Origin: Gracilaria domingensis
Lineage: Eukaryota; Rhodophyta; Florideophyceae; Gracilariales; Gracilariaceae
Direction: 5' to 3'
Assembly: GCA_022539475.1 (NCBI GenBank)
Contig: VCMS01000073.1
Span: 158,166-222,165, forward strand
DNA length: 64,000 bases
How positions within the stretch are numbered: position 1 is the first letter of the stretch; the number at the start of each line of letters is the position of its first letter. The notes beneath the pieces were generated by a model, which was not told where the DNA came from, ran no database searches, and saw nothing but the letters and a program-made list of their open reading frames with translations. This document shows positions 45,879 through 57,400 of the stretch, one piece after another. A program made the position numbers and the translations under genes.

Positions 45879-47741
45879 ATGTTTCCTGTCAGCAAGGCAA
45901 CAGGAAACCCTCACAGCATTTTACACGGTCGGGCTTGCTCGACGAATCAATCTTACTGCAGCTTGTTCAGGCCCTCTTGAGTTTTGGAACAATTGTTTAT
46001 GATTCCCATTCGTTTTTGTGGGCTTTCGATGATATTGAAGAGCTTTTGTCTTTTCTTCAGGCTTACTGGAATACTAGGCGAGAGCTGAGTTCGCTAAATA
46101 TGGGGAAAATATGTCATCCCGTCATAGAGACGGGGATGAGGAACTGAAATATTCAATTGCCTCAGCGATTCAAACTATATCTTTTCGATATCATGTCAGT
46201 TCAGTCATCAAAAATGAATCCGGTTCAGGAAATGCGAAAGTTGTTGCGATTGGTCGTTGCAAACTGCAGGACGTTGTGTGAGATCAACTGCAAAAGGAAT
46301 CCTTCGTCTAGTACTCTAGACCTGAGATACATTCATCTATATGTTTGGCGGGATACTCTCACTGGAATCAGTGCCATTTCCGACACAGGAGAAAGGTACA
46401 ACATCTTGTGGTTCGCCCATGCTGCGCACTGTGTCAGGTTTTGTAAGAGAAAGAATTAATGTACTTGCTGACATTGACTTCAACTTCTCTTCGTGGATGG
46501 ACGAAAAAGGTTTCTTGAAGATTAAGGCCGCATTTGTACGAGCTATGCTTAAGGAAGTCAGTATAGAAACTCCTGCTCTCTCGAGATATCGCGGTATTCT
46601 TGAAGAACTTCAACGACGTCTTTCGAATGCAATCAGTTCATCTGTACCCAGCTCACAGCAGCAAGCTCTCATCCAACTGCAGCCGTCGGCATCCCACTCG
46701 CAACAGCAAGCTCCGATCCAAACGCAAGTCTCGGTATCTAGCTCGCAGCAACAAGTTCTGATCCAACCATGCACTAACAGACAGGCTAAATCAAAGAATC
46801 GCCCGTCACAGTGCCGTATCGTGAATGAGAATATACCAGATGTACTGCAATACATTGTCAGAGTCATGCGTCGTACTTTCCATTCCGACAAGACTGCAGA
46901 AAGCATGAATGAAAAAGAAGTTACGGAGTGGCTCTTGGAGCAAAAGAAGATCATCGGCGGTGCAACAAACCAAAACTCCTCAGTAGTGTTTCAATCTGTC
47001 GCGACAGAAATTAAGCGCAAGCTTTGGCAGACTATTCGTGACAACGTAGTCAAAACCGATCTTCCTTTTAAGCCACATGAAAGTTCGCACAACATTTTGA
47101 ATGCGATGCGACATATCTCAGAATCGTACATGGTACATCTGGGAGTTCAGATTTTGTTCCATTAGCATCCATCCGTATTCTCTGAGCGCATTCAGCGTCT
47201 TTCTCTCAAACACGAAAATTTCTTCAAACTCTTCCAATTCATCACCCAAAACCAGGAAAAGCAGAGTGCGGTGTGGTATGAGCCTGAATCTCGGCCTCGT
47301 ATGCAAGAAGCTTATGCGCATATTGTCACTCTATCAGAATATACCCTTCGGGGTACGTATCGCGCAATGAGCCATAAGATTGACTATCATTAGGTGCTTG
47401 CGGAAAGCATAAAGCAAGAGAACATAGACAATGGAGAGCCTGATATTCTTGACTTGGAATCAACTTCGCTACCGGAACAGCGTGAAGGAGCACGGACGTG
47501 TCTCATGACTGCTCTTCAAGTAGCAACAGACTCTATCCGCAAATCTATTGGTCCACTCGGATGCAGATACGGGAAGTACAAGACCATGGTGTCCGATCGA
47601 AGAAAGATTTACCTCAAAACGCTAAATCGTGTACCACCGGTGTTTCTCGATGCCGCAGTTGATCATATTGTCGAAAAGTTGAGGAATTTCTTTCCGAGCA
47701 TGAGCATCGAAGACATGAAAAGAGGTGACATTAGAATCTAA
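45879..47741 (+). pseudogene. Gln-rich unknown protein of the Harbinger-class unit (copy B)
   Basis: As 6264-8123. Copy B has an extra TGA at about 46145-46147 where copy A has CGA. The frame 46341-47165 with the Ser/Gln repeats is open. The candidate introns (47126-47165 and 47353-47393, both GTAC...ATTAG) are identical to those of A. One 3-nt length difference occurs near 47062, which keeps the frame and is what one expects in a coding region. Confidence 0.4.
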
Positions 47742-48470
47742 CAAGTTGTTTGCATCGCGGATGACTTCCAAGTCTCCTGCTTCGAAAACATACCTGCTCA
47801 CACGCCGTGACGGTTACAGTTGAGAGCTTTCCCTGTGCTACAGAGCTTCTTCACTCGGATTTTTAGCAGTTCTCTAGGGAAAGTCTCATCCGTTTTGGCG
47901 ATTAAAACCAAAAGAAGCATCAAGCAACATTGGTTCTTCCAACTATGCAACCGAACACCGTTTTAAACCAAGAGCCGCCGGTGACTACAGAGAATGGCAT
48001 TAAGAGATTTGAAAGAAGCCCTGCCTTTGAATCTAAATCTGTTTAATTAGGTGGTGAGGCTTCGATATGTTGCTCTTGCTTTCTGAAATCGCTGTGAATC
48101 TAATGGATGAAAGGACCTATATGTCGCGTGAGAGGGCCTTCGATATCGAATTGACCTTTTACGCTATCCTTCTGGCAACAGTAAGCAAACTTCAAGCACA
48201 TTTGTGGAGATTGGTCTGTAATACTAAAGCGGTGTCTAAACAGACCGTGAACGTGAACTCGTGAATCAACGTGTCAAATATGTATTCTGTAAGCTAAAGC
48301 CTTGCTTTACACATATGGGCCACTAGTGGACATGCCACTAGCTACAAAATATGCACAATATACCTACGACAACGGCGTATCTGCAACATTACATAGGTCA
48401 TGCACCGACAGTGCTATACATCTTTTCAGGATTGTTGTCGTCCAAGCAGCACTGACTCCACCAACATACA
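47742..48470 (+). other. Spacer and possible N-terminal fragments before transposase (copy B)
   Basis: Same as 8124-8898; open pieces 48067-48264 and 48302-48526. Confidence 0.3.
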
Positions 48471-49726
48471 ATGCGCTTTTGGATAAAGTCTGTAGCACTA
48501 TCGACAGCCTCTCTAATGCCCTGTAACAGTAACCTTTTGTTACATTGCTCTAAAACAATAGCCAAAAAGCGTTCCTACTCTACGAAATCCTATATGTCAC
48601 CAGCTATTGCTCGAAAGCAAACATCCTTCGCCTCTGTTACAAACTTTTTGAGCCCTACCGATTTTCGAAGGGATTACCGCATGTCCAGAGGTCTTTCTGA
48701 AAAGCTCGTTAAACAATTAGCACCCTTAATTGCCAAAGATGAAGAAATGGGTCGAAGGGCTAAGCGTCCTGTTATAGCTCCAAATACTCGGCTTGCCGTA
48801 ACAATTCATATACTAGCAGGGGGTAATGTCGGTACAGTTCATCAACTGTTTCGGATCAAACGGTCCACAGTTTACCAAATTTTTAATGACACTTTCATTG
48901 GACTGAACAGAATTTTACGACTTCCTGGAACACCCGATCGCAAAGAAGAACTACATCAACTGTCAAATGGTTTCAAGATATCAAGAAGGAAAATCAGTCC
49001 GTTGACTGGTTGCGTTGGTGCGCTCGATGGAATATCTATTAAGATACGGAAGCCGAAAATGTTTGCAGCGAAACACTGGTGCAGAAAGGGTTACTATGCT
49101 GTGCCAGTTCAAGCTGTATTGGATGCTCGAGGAATATTTTTGTTTGTATCGGCAATGTGTGTTGGTTCGACACATGATTCATTGGCATTGGCCTCATCAA
49201 GACTGTCCTCTTTTCTCTGTCATTTAGGTGAAGCGTTTTGGATTGTAGGGGATGAGGCATATGTATGCACAAATAACCTGTTGGCTCTGATACCGGCTTC
49301 ACAAATACGTACATGCTGGAAGAAGGCATTTAGTTATTATCTTTCATCCATGCGTGTTCACGTTGAACAAGCGTTTGGCCGTCTGGTAGGGAGGTGGAGA
49401 ATATAACAGAAGCCGTTAGAACTTAATGTGACGAAGAATGCAAGTATTGTAGTTCTTTGTCTGAGCTACAGAACTACTGCATTGAAGGAGGAAAAGAGGG
49501 GCTACGGCGATTTTCTGTTCGGGAACTAGAAGATCTGAACAAGGAGGTACGAAAATAGTACTCAGATTGTAAGGACAGCTTGCTATGTATGGTATCTGAG
49601 ATTGAAGGGCAAGGATCTCTTTTATTTGTGGAACGTTGTACCAGAAAACGAGAGCAAATGGTGGAGATTATGAGGTGTCGTGAACTCGTGCGTCCTGAAA
49701 TAGCACGTGTTCCGCTTCCATTCTAA
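48471..49726 (+). pseudogene. PIF/Harbinger DDE transposase (copy B), inactivated
   Basis: Here the N-terminal frame is continuous for 311 codons (48471-49406), so the shorter open frame of copy A (from 8990) is due to a small length change near 9023. Catalytic-core motifs: GALDGISI, GDEAYVC and HVEQAFGRLVGRWRI. The shared TAA (49404-49406) and following shift truncate the protein, and copy B has an extra TAG (49556-49558) in the C-terminal piece. Without a full C-terminus neither copy is likely to be autonomous. Confidence 0.85.
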
Positions 49727-50207
49727 ACTTTTCAAAGCCTGATATAAAATCTAAACGTGACGGCCGAAAGCTTTAACATTTTCAGGGGGTCGTACCGTAT
49801 ATAATATATGTGTTTACATTTCTACGCGGTACCTCACTGACTAGAAAATCAAATATTTTAAGTTCGCTAGACCGTCGTTATAGGACAGGTAAACAATGAA
49901 CGAAAAGGAAAGAAAGCGGTACCCAAACCATGTGTTAGTAATCAGAGCGAAGGAATACGAAGGAGAAACAGACACAGAGCTTTTTAGACATTATCGCAGA
50001 AAAGGTTAAAAATTCAAGAAGGAAATTGAAATATTGAGGTGATGCAATAAAGGTTTTCGCAGGACAAACAGATATTAAAATATATATTGAGGAGGTAGTT
50101 CTCATTGGACATAGCTCTTCATTGTTTTGAAGAGCGAGAAAATTTTTCGAGGAAGGAAATTTACTCAATGGTGATCGAATCTGGCCCAAATATGGTCGAC
50201 ACATGAC

Positions 50208-50684
50208 CAACATGAGGCCATTTAGCTCGAAAGTTTTTGAACACGCCTATCTTGCCAAGACAATCAATTTCCGTTTAGGAAGATATGGTAAAATTATGGC
50301 CAACGTCTGGCCAAAATAGAGCCAACATATGGCCCAAATATGGCCATCTACGAAAGCATAAAATGTTCGCGGCCACGATTTACACGTGTTCACAAGATTT
50401 TGGGATGAACGCCTTCATTGCAGTAATTTTTTGGCCATATTTTGCACAAAATCGATGTTATTAAGGATTGACATGGAAATTGATATTTCTAGTACGATTT
50501 AACTAATGAAGAAAATCCGCATAAAGGTTTCCATGCATCATTGAATGACATTAACTATAAATATTTTAAGGTAAATAATGCAATCAAAAGCGATATTAGT
50601 AAAAACATATATTTCTCAGGTATAAGATGACGAAGCCGTTCGAGCACCGTAAAGCGGACGCTACGATCATACGGAAGCAGTCAT
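50208..50684. other. Sequence right of copy B with repeated TGGCCCAAATATGG
   Basis: No gene. The 14-mer TGGCCCAAATATGG occurs at 50182-50195 and again at 50330-50343, with related GGCCAA words between, next to the point where copies A and B diverge. The rest is AT-rich. Confidence 0.5.
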
Positions 50685-50955
50685 TGTTGATGAAATGTGA
50701 CATGAGATTGTGAATTGTCAGACTCTAAAGAGAGACTGAATTGTAGTTTACGTCATCTGTAATCCTAGATATTTATTGTTGACAGTATAGTTGAATTGTT
50801 AGTAGAAGAAGCTCCCTAAGATAGGCTTCATGATGTTAGTACTGTTATTGCAGGGTTTTGCAGTACCTTTGTGTGGGTATATAAGTGATCCTCTTGAGTA
50901 GCGCAAGAGTAAAGAGGCAACTATCTGCCAAAAGTTCTCCACTACCGACCGAACA
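50685..50955 (+). mobile_element. Copia-type 5' LTR
   Basis: A 271-bp segment starting TGTTGA and ending GAACA, with a TATA box (TATATAA at 50878-50884) about 70 nt before its end. It is followed directly by a primer-binding-site-like sequence and a copia-type Gag start. No second LTR lies in the window, so the right end of the element has been lost. Confidence 0.55.
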
Positions 50956-50956
50956 G

Positions 50957-50970
50957 TGGTAGCATCGCCC
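50957..50970 (+). other. Candidate primer-binding site (initiator tRNA-Met type)
   Basis: TGGTAGCATCGCCC begins two bases after the LTR end. Its first eight bases equal the complement of a eukaryotic initiator tRNA-Met 3' end. The later bases do not match well. Confidence 0.4.
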
Positions 50971-51010
50971 CTGGGTTTGCTCCTAGAGGTGATTCTTTCT
51001 GACTACTACC

Positions 51011-51223
51011 ATGGCCGATGAGGATAGTATCAAGCGTGTGCCGCGTTTCAGCGCCAAGCGTGGAAAAGACTTTGTGTTGTGGCAAATGAGGTTCGAAGCC
51101 CTCCCCGAATCAAGAGAGCTACTTTCTGTTGTTACCGAAGATCTGATTGGAAACCGAGAAGGGAGCGCTTTGGAGGCTGCCGTTTCGTTGAAGATATCAA
51201 AGGCCAGCCCTAGAAGAATTTAA
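51011..51223 (+). pseudogene. N-terminus of copia-type Gag, truncated
   Basis: Starts at an ATG in good context (ACCATGGCC). It reads RVPRFSAKRGKDFVLWQMRF, then EALPESRELLSVVTEDLIG, the N-terminal pattern of Ty1/copia Gag (F-x-G-x-[NK]-[FY]-x-x-W-x-x-[RK]-[MF]-x-x-[LA]-L). After about 70 codons the sequence breaks off near 51215 into a region of TGGCGTAC repeats, so the rest of the element is missing. Confidence 0.6.
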
Positions 51224-51244
51224 TAACTACGATATTGACACTAT

Positions 51245-51395
51245 TGGCGTACTAATGGTATTTACAAGTGGCGTACAAAATATGCTTCGAAATTAATACG
51301 AAAGTGCTACCCATGGTTACAACTGGCGTACAAGTGGCGTACTGGACTAGATTTGTGCGCCAGTTGTTCGCCAATAGCGTCAGTCGGGTACGCCA
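51245..51395. repeat. TGGCGTAC octamer cluster
   Basis: Four direct copies of TGGCGTAC (51245, 51269, 51324, 51335) and one inverted copy GTACGCCA (51388-51395) within 151 bp. This resembles the subterminal repeats of a small DNA transposon, and it lies exactly where the copia gag is cut off. Confidence 0.6.
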
Positions 51396-52342
51396 CATGT
51401 CAAAAAATCAAGGAGCTCACAGGGACAATATGCCTACCGTTAATGAACAATATTTGCACTAGATGCATACCAAAGTTACATGAAGACTAAACTTAAGTAC
51501 GACATTTCTTAAAACGGAGTAGCACAAAAGGAAGTACGGTGTACGACAGATGTAGCTCAAGATCGTCACTTTACTTTTTCTAAATTTACATGATGTTCAA
51601 AATCGTGCTGCCTATTCTAGTCCTGGAACTATACCTTCCAAGCCATCTTTCTTGTTTCAAGGAGAGCAGGAAATCAAGTCCGGGTTTCACCCAATCCTTT
51701 TCTCCTAATGACTTCGATATTACAATTGACATCATCGGGAAGAACCGTCCTTGGTGACCTGCTGCGGTTGAACCTCCTCCTCAGTTGAGACCAGAGCATT
51801 GTATGAACTGCAGTATCTTCGATGAAGATGACCTTGACTGAGCGATGATGTTTTGGTTACCCGCATCGAGCACTTTGTCTGCTCACAATTCAAAAGTGAT
51901 TGTTATACCAGTATCCACAGTGTGAATAACCGATAGAAACGAACCATGAATTGTAGGGAAAGCTGTGACCAAGACGAGGGCGAAAGTCATGTGTCGAACG
52001 AGCATTGGCGATCAAGAGCGAAATAGGGCGGCATGTGCGCACACCCAAAACCAATACACAAAAGCTTAAAAGCAAGAATCATTTGGTAGCCGGCTTGGAA
52101 GGCAGTATGCACTTCTTGCTGCGTCTGGAAAAGCAGGAGAAGGAAGAGAATCCGACGCCCCCAGCAGGCTGCCAGCGATGAAGTATCGCTAGCTACCATT
52201 TGCAAAGTACAAAGAGCATGCGCACTGTGGCCCGTGTTGTACAGAAATCAACGAAAACTCCATCGTCGATGAGAGATGATTGACACCATCGAGCACAAAT
52301 TTTCACTGTGAAAGTGTACGAAAGAACAGCGGAAGTGGCGCT
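51396..52342. other. No recognisable gene
   Basis: Short frames only on both strands. Confidence 0.4.
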
Positions 52343-53742
52343 TCACTTGCGTCTCAGAGCGTCGTTGTTCAGAGATCTCGAGGTGATCGGGGGTATGTAC
52401 CATCCCACTCCTTCGCCAGCAATGGGCCTCCGCGCCCAAGCCGGTTGTAAGCCACATGCAAAGAGCACTGGAGAGCCACTCAGCGATCGTGATACATCTT
52501 CTTTCAACGGAAGTTCCGTCTTCTTTCCATTCATCTCAGCTAACCTCATTCGCATGACCTGTGCTAGCCTGTTACAGCGCACCGCCAAAACTCTTCATGG
52601 ACACACGAGCCCTGTCTGTTCGCAAGTCCCGCTTGCCCTTCTTGTTGCGAAGAGACAAGCCCCTCCATCGTCGGTAAGCTCAGCCATATTTTCAACGAGT
52701 TCTCGCCGAGTTCTTACCTTGACAGTATACGTCACGTACCCGGTAACCGCTACCTCGTTCCTGAAACGCGCAGGTGTGGTACGCTGCTGTCGCCTTCCTT
52801 TCGCTACCTGGACACTGTCGTACAGCCATATCTTCGCTTGCCAATCGATGCTAATATTTTGTTGAAACATTGTTTCCTCCAGATGGAGTTCTTCTAAGTC
52901 CTCCATATATACATCTTGCCCCAGTTGAGCACGAAAATAGCTGGAGCAACGATGGGAGTTCAAGACCTTTCCATTCGTGCAGGCGATGGGAATGATTTGA
53001 AAAGAGTGCAACGTGAAGCGCTTCTGCGTGCGGCGTACCCCTTCTTAGAACGTAACCATCTTTCTCTGCGTTAGCAGCTTGTTTAGGTGCGTCGCTTCAT
53101 GCTCCAACCAGCACAAGGACATAACCACGGCCATGCTGTCTCTGAAATGCACCTCCTGTTGTCTATAGATACAGTTCAAACATGCGCGACTCTGACAACG
53201 AGTGGGTGCTGCTCAAGCGTCGAGAGTACAAGCAAGCGATCAACACCAATGAAGCCATGACACGCCCTTCTTGTAGCAATCAATCTCAGCCTAGCTCTAC
53301 AAGCAGTGGGATAACAAAGGTATTGTGACCTTATTGCATGGACACGATACACTTGGAACACCCGATAACTGCTGGTGTAAACTCTCTAAGAGTTTATTAC
53401 TGCAATGTTGCGTACCCAGTAATAGTCGTTAGCAAGGCAGATGGCAAGGTCGCGGTCGCAAAGGGACGCCTGGCTCGAAATCACGCTCGTTGGGCTACTG
53501 GTTATCCAGAGAGTCTTACGTAGTCCCGTTGCAAAGCCACTTTCCCCGTCCATAAGTTGTTCGTTCGGTAGCCATCTCATTCTCTGCACGGGCGCAAACA
53601 AACGCGCAGTAGCATGCACGACGTAGGTCGAAGTCACGCTCTGAAGACGCTTCTGGCTTAACATCGTCAGCCTTGATTCAAATGATGATCCATACCTCTC
53701 ATAAGCAGCAGTGCGAAACCAATGGCTTCTCTCATTATGCAA
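52343..53742 (-). CDS. Unknown minus-strand coding traces
   Basis: Minus-strand frames 53742-53386, 53011-52595 and 52588-52343 read as protein. The middle one contains GQDVYMEDLEELHLEETMF and DWQAKIWLYDSVQVAKGRR, the last MRMRLAEMNGKKTELPLKEDV. The last two follow each other closely and may be one gene with a shift or intron near 52590. No domain recognised. The region lies left of CACTA 2 and may be part of it or of an older insertion. Confidence 0.3.
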
Positions 53743-54044
53743 AATTGCCCCAAGTTGATGCCTCAGTGAACGAATGAGTGCGTGTAGCGAGAAGAAGAGC
53801 TGCAGCTGGGAAGACCTTGGTGCCTTGCAACGTCAATCACTGTGTGAATTAGAACCGAGGCCGCGTTCATAATCCATAAACCATGTTCGTGCCGTCCGCG
53901 TTGGCTGTAAGATGATCCCTCCGAGTCGTAGGGAAAGGCTCGCAGCGAGACGTGCTCCGCTCCAGGCATAAACTGCTATACAAGACGGAGCCTAGTGGTC
54001 TAGAGGGTGAGATGAAATGTTGAACAGGGAAGCGGTAGATAGTA
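53743..54044. other. No recognisable gene
   Basis: Left flank of CACTA 2; no terminal inverted repeat recognised. Confidence 0.35.
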
Positions 54045-54452
54045 TCAGGAGAGGAGTGCGCCGGCGAGCGGCACACAACGGCTTTTCGTCCAATGTGAAC
54101 GGAAATTGTTGCTTGTGGTAGGTTTCTTTTCAACCACGTTCGGACTCTGAACTTCGGAGTGAAAAAGGTTCTTCCCTTTTCCAAAACTTTTTGATCTTTC
54201 AAGTAAACCTGAACTACCAGAACTTTTCGAAAACTTTTCCTTCTTTCCAGACACCATTAGTGAGGCCATCATGTCAGCATCTACGACAACGAACGTCTTC
54301 AAAAGACCAGTAACATACACAGGCACAAACTCAGACGAACTCCCTGCCACAACCATCTTTTCCCTAACAAACTTCAGATTTCCCTGTGCAGCCTCTTTCG
54401 TGAGGATTTTGACAAGCCTCCGAGTTGAAGAGACAAATCTTCTGGAAACCAC
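54045..54452 (-). CDS. ORF overlapping the 3' end of transposase 2
   Basis: Overlaps the last ~79 nt of the transposase gene in another frame, and reads RLVKILTKEAAQGNLKFVRE, VAGSSSEFVPVYVTGLLKTF and VVDADMMASLMVSGKKEKF. It is protein-like. It could be a continuation of the transposase C-terminus through an unrecognised splice, or a separate small gene. CACTA 1 has no clear equivalent below 16850. Confidence 0.35.
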   Translation of the reverse strand: MVSRRFVSSTRRLVKILTKEAAQGNLKFVREKMVVAGSSSEFVPVYVTGLLKTFVVVDADMMASLMVSGKKEKFSKSSGSSGLLERSKSFGKGKNLFHSEVQSPNVVEKKPTTSNNFRSHWTKSRCVPLAGALLS

Positions 54453-57400
54453 TTGGTTCCCGTCAACAAACCCTGAGAATGCCGAAGATCGTCAATGATG
54501 TAAGTCCTTTGGCTTGTGGAGGTTGCAGATCTAGGATACTGGATCTGGACGACTCCAACAGGATGGCTCATAGAGCAGACACTTTCTATAGTGCGACAAG
54601 GAAACAAGCTCTCATCGTCAACAGATGATCGACAATACACCTGTCCCTGCCTCCCAGTCTGTAAAGAACGAGTTGCCCAGTCAGCAAGTACAAGCTTGTG
54701 GGTAGTCCCATTTAGAGTGTGCTTGAAAAATGCCAACACCCTACCGTAGTAAACAGTAGCGTGAGTGTCATTCCCATCACGAAACACTCCAGAAAAGTAG
54801 CAAGACTTCCGTTCGTTTCTCGATACAGTATGATAGGTCCACGGCATAAGCAACCTTGTTTTCTCGTCCTTAGCACGAGAGAAAACCGATATTGTTTCTT
54901 CACTTGCCAAAAAATTGGCGGCTTCACTTGTGGAAACGCCAAGAACAGTAGCATAGTACCGGGCCAGCAGCGACATTAGATTGGGAAATGAATCCTGTCC
55001 CACAGTAACTGATGAAATGCGAGAAGGCGGTAGGAAATAAAATCGACTCATGTCAGCATCATAGTAGACCTCTGGGTTACCTTCTGCGTTCGAAAGGTCG
55101 GAGTCTTCATCTTCTTCTGGAGCAAGATGAGGGATGACAGTTCCGTATTGCAGACTGTACAACGAGGCTGCCGCGTGGTACTTGATCTTCTCATTCACAG
55201 ATTGAGCAAACAAATACTTAGCATTTGTAACCCGATTCAGCTGGCCAATATAATTCTCTATGGTCCATTGACCCAACAAAGAGACTGGCCCACAATCTCG
55301 GATACATTGACTTAGATGTAGAAGCAAGTGATAGACGTATCTGCACATATGGACCCGCTCTCTCTTGTTCTGGTAGTAATGATTGACAAAATGATGATAG
55401 AACTCGCGAGAAAGTCGCTCAATATCACAAACAAGATCCTCCGTGAGGCTCCATTGACACACTCTTTGGACCAGTTGCACAAATAAGTACCACCCGTCTA
55501 ATGTTTTCTCTGGTATCCATCCGTCCAAAACGACCACGCTGGTTGAAGTCACAAAGAATTTCCACTCCGCTGCCTTCCAAAGTCCCTTTTTGTCGAGTCC
55601 ACGTGGTGCTCTGCAATAGTCGGAGCCAAAACCTCTTCTGCAAGAGCGAATATTCTCATTGACGGCCTTGAGCACCCTAGGACTGGTAAGGCATCCTAGT
55701 TCCGGATGGCGGCCAGAGTCGTTCATCCATATTGAGATCATATCGCGAGCCACATTTTCGAAGAGAAGATGCATTATGTCAATTGGGAATGAGCTGAATG
55801 CCCGTACAGTTGGTATGCTTAAGAAGGGTGTCATAGTGATGCTCGAAAATCCATGATGTTTTAGCTGACGCTGTAGTTCCTGGTTGGTCATTGTGCTACT
55901 TTGCATCTGTAACTCTTCGTACGCACTAAGAACTTCACTGTGCGATCGCATGGGAAGATTGTCCACTTCCCAAAGTACTTTCAAGTTCGGAACATTGGTT
56001 CTCGCTCTTGTTGTTCGAGATATTGCTCCTTCCTCAACCAAAGTGGGAGGAAAATATGTGTGGTTTTGGTAGATCCCGCGAATGGAGCAGAAGCGACACG
56101 GCACAAGTCCGTTTGCTCCCTTCAGATGGGTGAGCTTCTTCATGGCAGGTAGATCAGCAAGAACGAAAAGTAGATGAACTCGTACTCGCGTTACCTCTCC
56201 GTTCCACAGTCTTACTCTTCGCCCGACACTATGCAGGTCTTGAAGCTCTGAAAGAAACGGATGAAGAAAGGACGTAAGATCCTTTGGCTCATTCGGACCG
56301 GGAATGATAAACAAAGGCAGGAGGCGTTTGATCTTGAACCTTTCAGACGGCGGAAGGTTAAGAACTGTACAAACGAATGGCCAGTACGTGTAGTCGTCGG
56401 ATCGAAAAGGTTGAACTCCATCTGCAGAAATGGAAAGAAAGATGTCGTTCTGAACGCTTTCCGGTCCACCTAAATCACTTACAATATCCCTGAAGATCTT
56501 TCCGGAGAAGAAGTCTCTGTAGCCTCCAGTCGTCTCACCAAACAAACCCTTCCTAAAGTAGTCAAAGAGTCTTGGACCTTCAATTGGGCTTGCCAAAAGT
56601 CGTTGCAACCTACACCATATTGAAATGTATTCATATGTGGCAAACGTTGGACCATCAGGCTGAGAACAGTAGCTACAATTGGTTACAGAATGATCCGTTC
56701 TCACGCGAAGTGCCTTATGAAATCTACCACAGCACGGATGCTCACTCGATTCAACACCAGAATTTCGCAGCAATGCCTCTCTTACGCCTTTGAATGAAGA
56801 GTAACGAAGATGTGGCTCATCTTGAACTGTTGTATCTCGGATATAATCCTCCATGAAACTGTCGGAAACAGCATGCTTAATCCCCAGTCCTAGTACCTTG
56901 GAGTGCTTCTGCATGAAGATTCTGAACTTGAAATCTCTGCAAACTGGATAACCACTTGATATAAGAGCATTGGGGTCACTATTGGAAGTTTCAATGGGGT
57001 TGTTTGCGGTAGAGCTGGTTGTGCTGCCAGAATAAAGGGAACTCTCTGAGCTCAAAGACATCTCATTTGTTTTTGTTGTGCTCTCATCGTCGGCATCGGT
57101 TGAACAATCGATACTGCTATTACGATGGTGGGAAACGCTTTGGGTTGGACTTTTCAAGCTGGATTGAGAAAGCTCTAGTGATACCGAATCATGACTGTTG
57201 AGAACACTTATCTCGGCATCTGACAAGCCGAGATGATTTGATTCTCCAACGTGTTCAAGAGCATCCCATACTGCCTGTAACTGTGAGAGATCATGAATAG
57301 CTTCTGGAAGTGGTAGAAAGATTGTCTTTCCGGATTCCAATGCCTCATTTTGCGATTGAGATCTGTGCTTCATTGCGGTCTGCCTCGACACCATCTTCCC

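Larger units (their letters stand above)
39615..50207 (+). mobile_element. 10.6-kb multi-gene Harbinger-class unit, copy B
   Basis: Colinear with copy A along its whole length. By direct comparison the identity is uneven: about 93-95% in the first 1.7 kb, one mismatch in roughly 1.75 kb (41680-43420), about 95% from 43500 to 46170, nearly identical at 46280-46800, and high thereafter. Copy B keeps an intact minus-strand two-exon gene but has its own lesions (a shift near 40200, a TGA near 46147 and a TAG at 49556-49558). The left boundary is not defined, because homology begins at the edge of the window in copy A. Confidence 0.75.
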
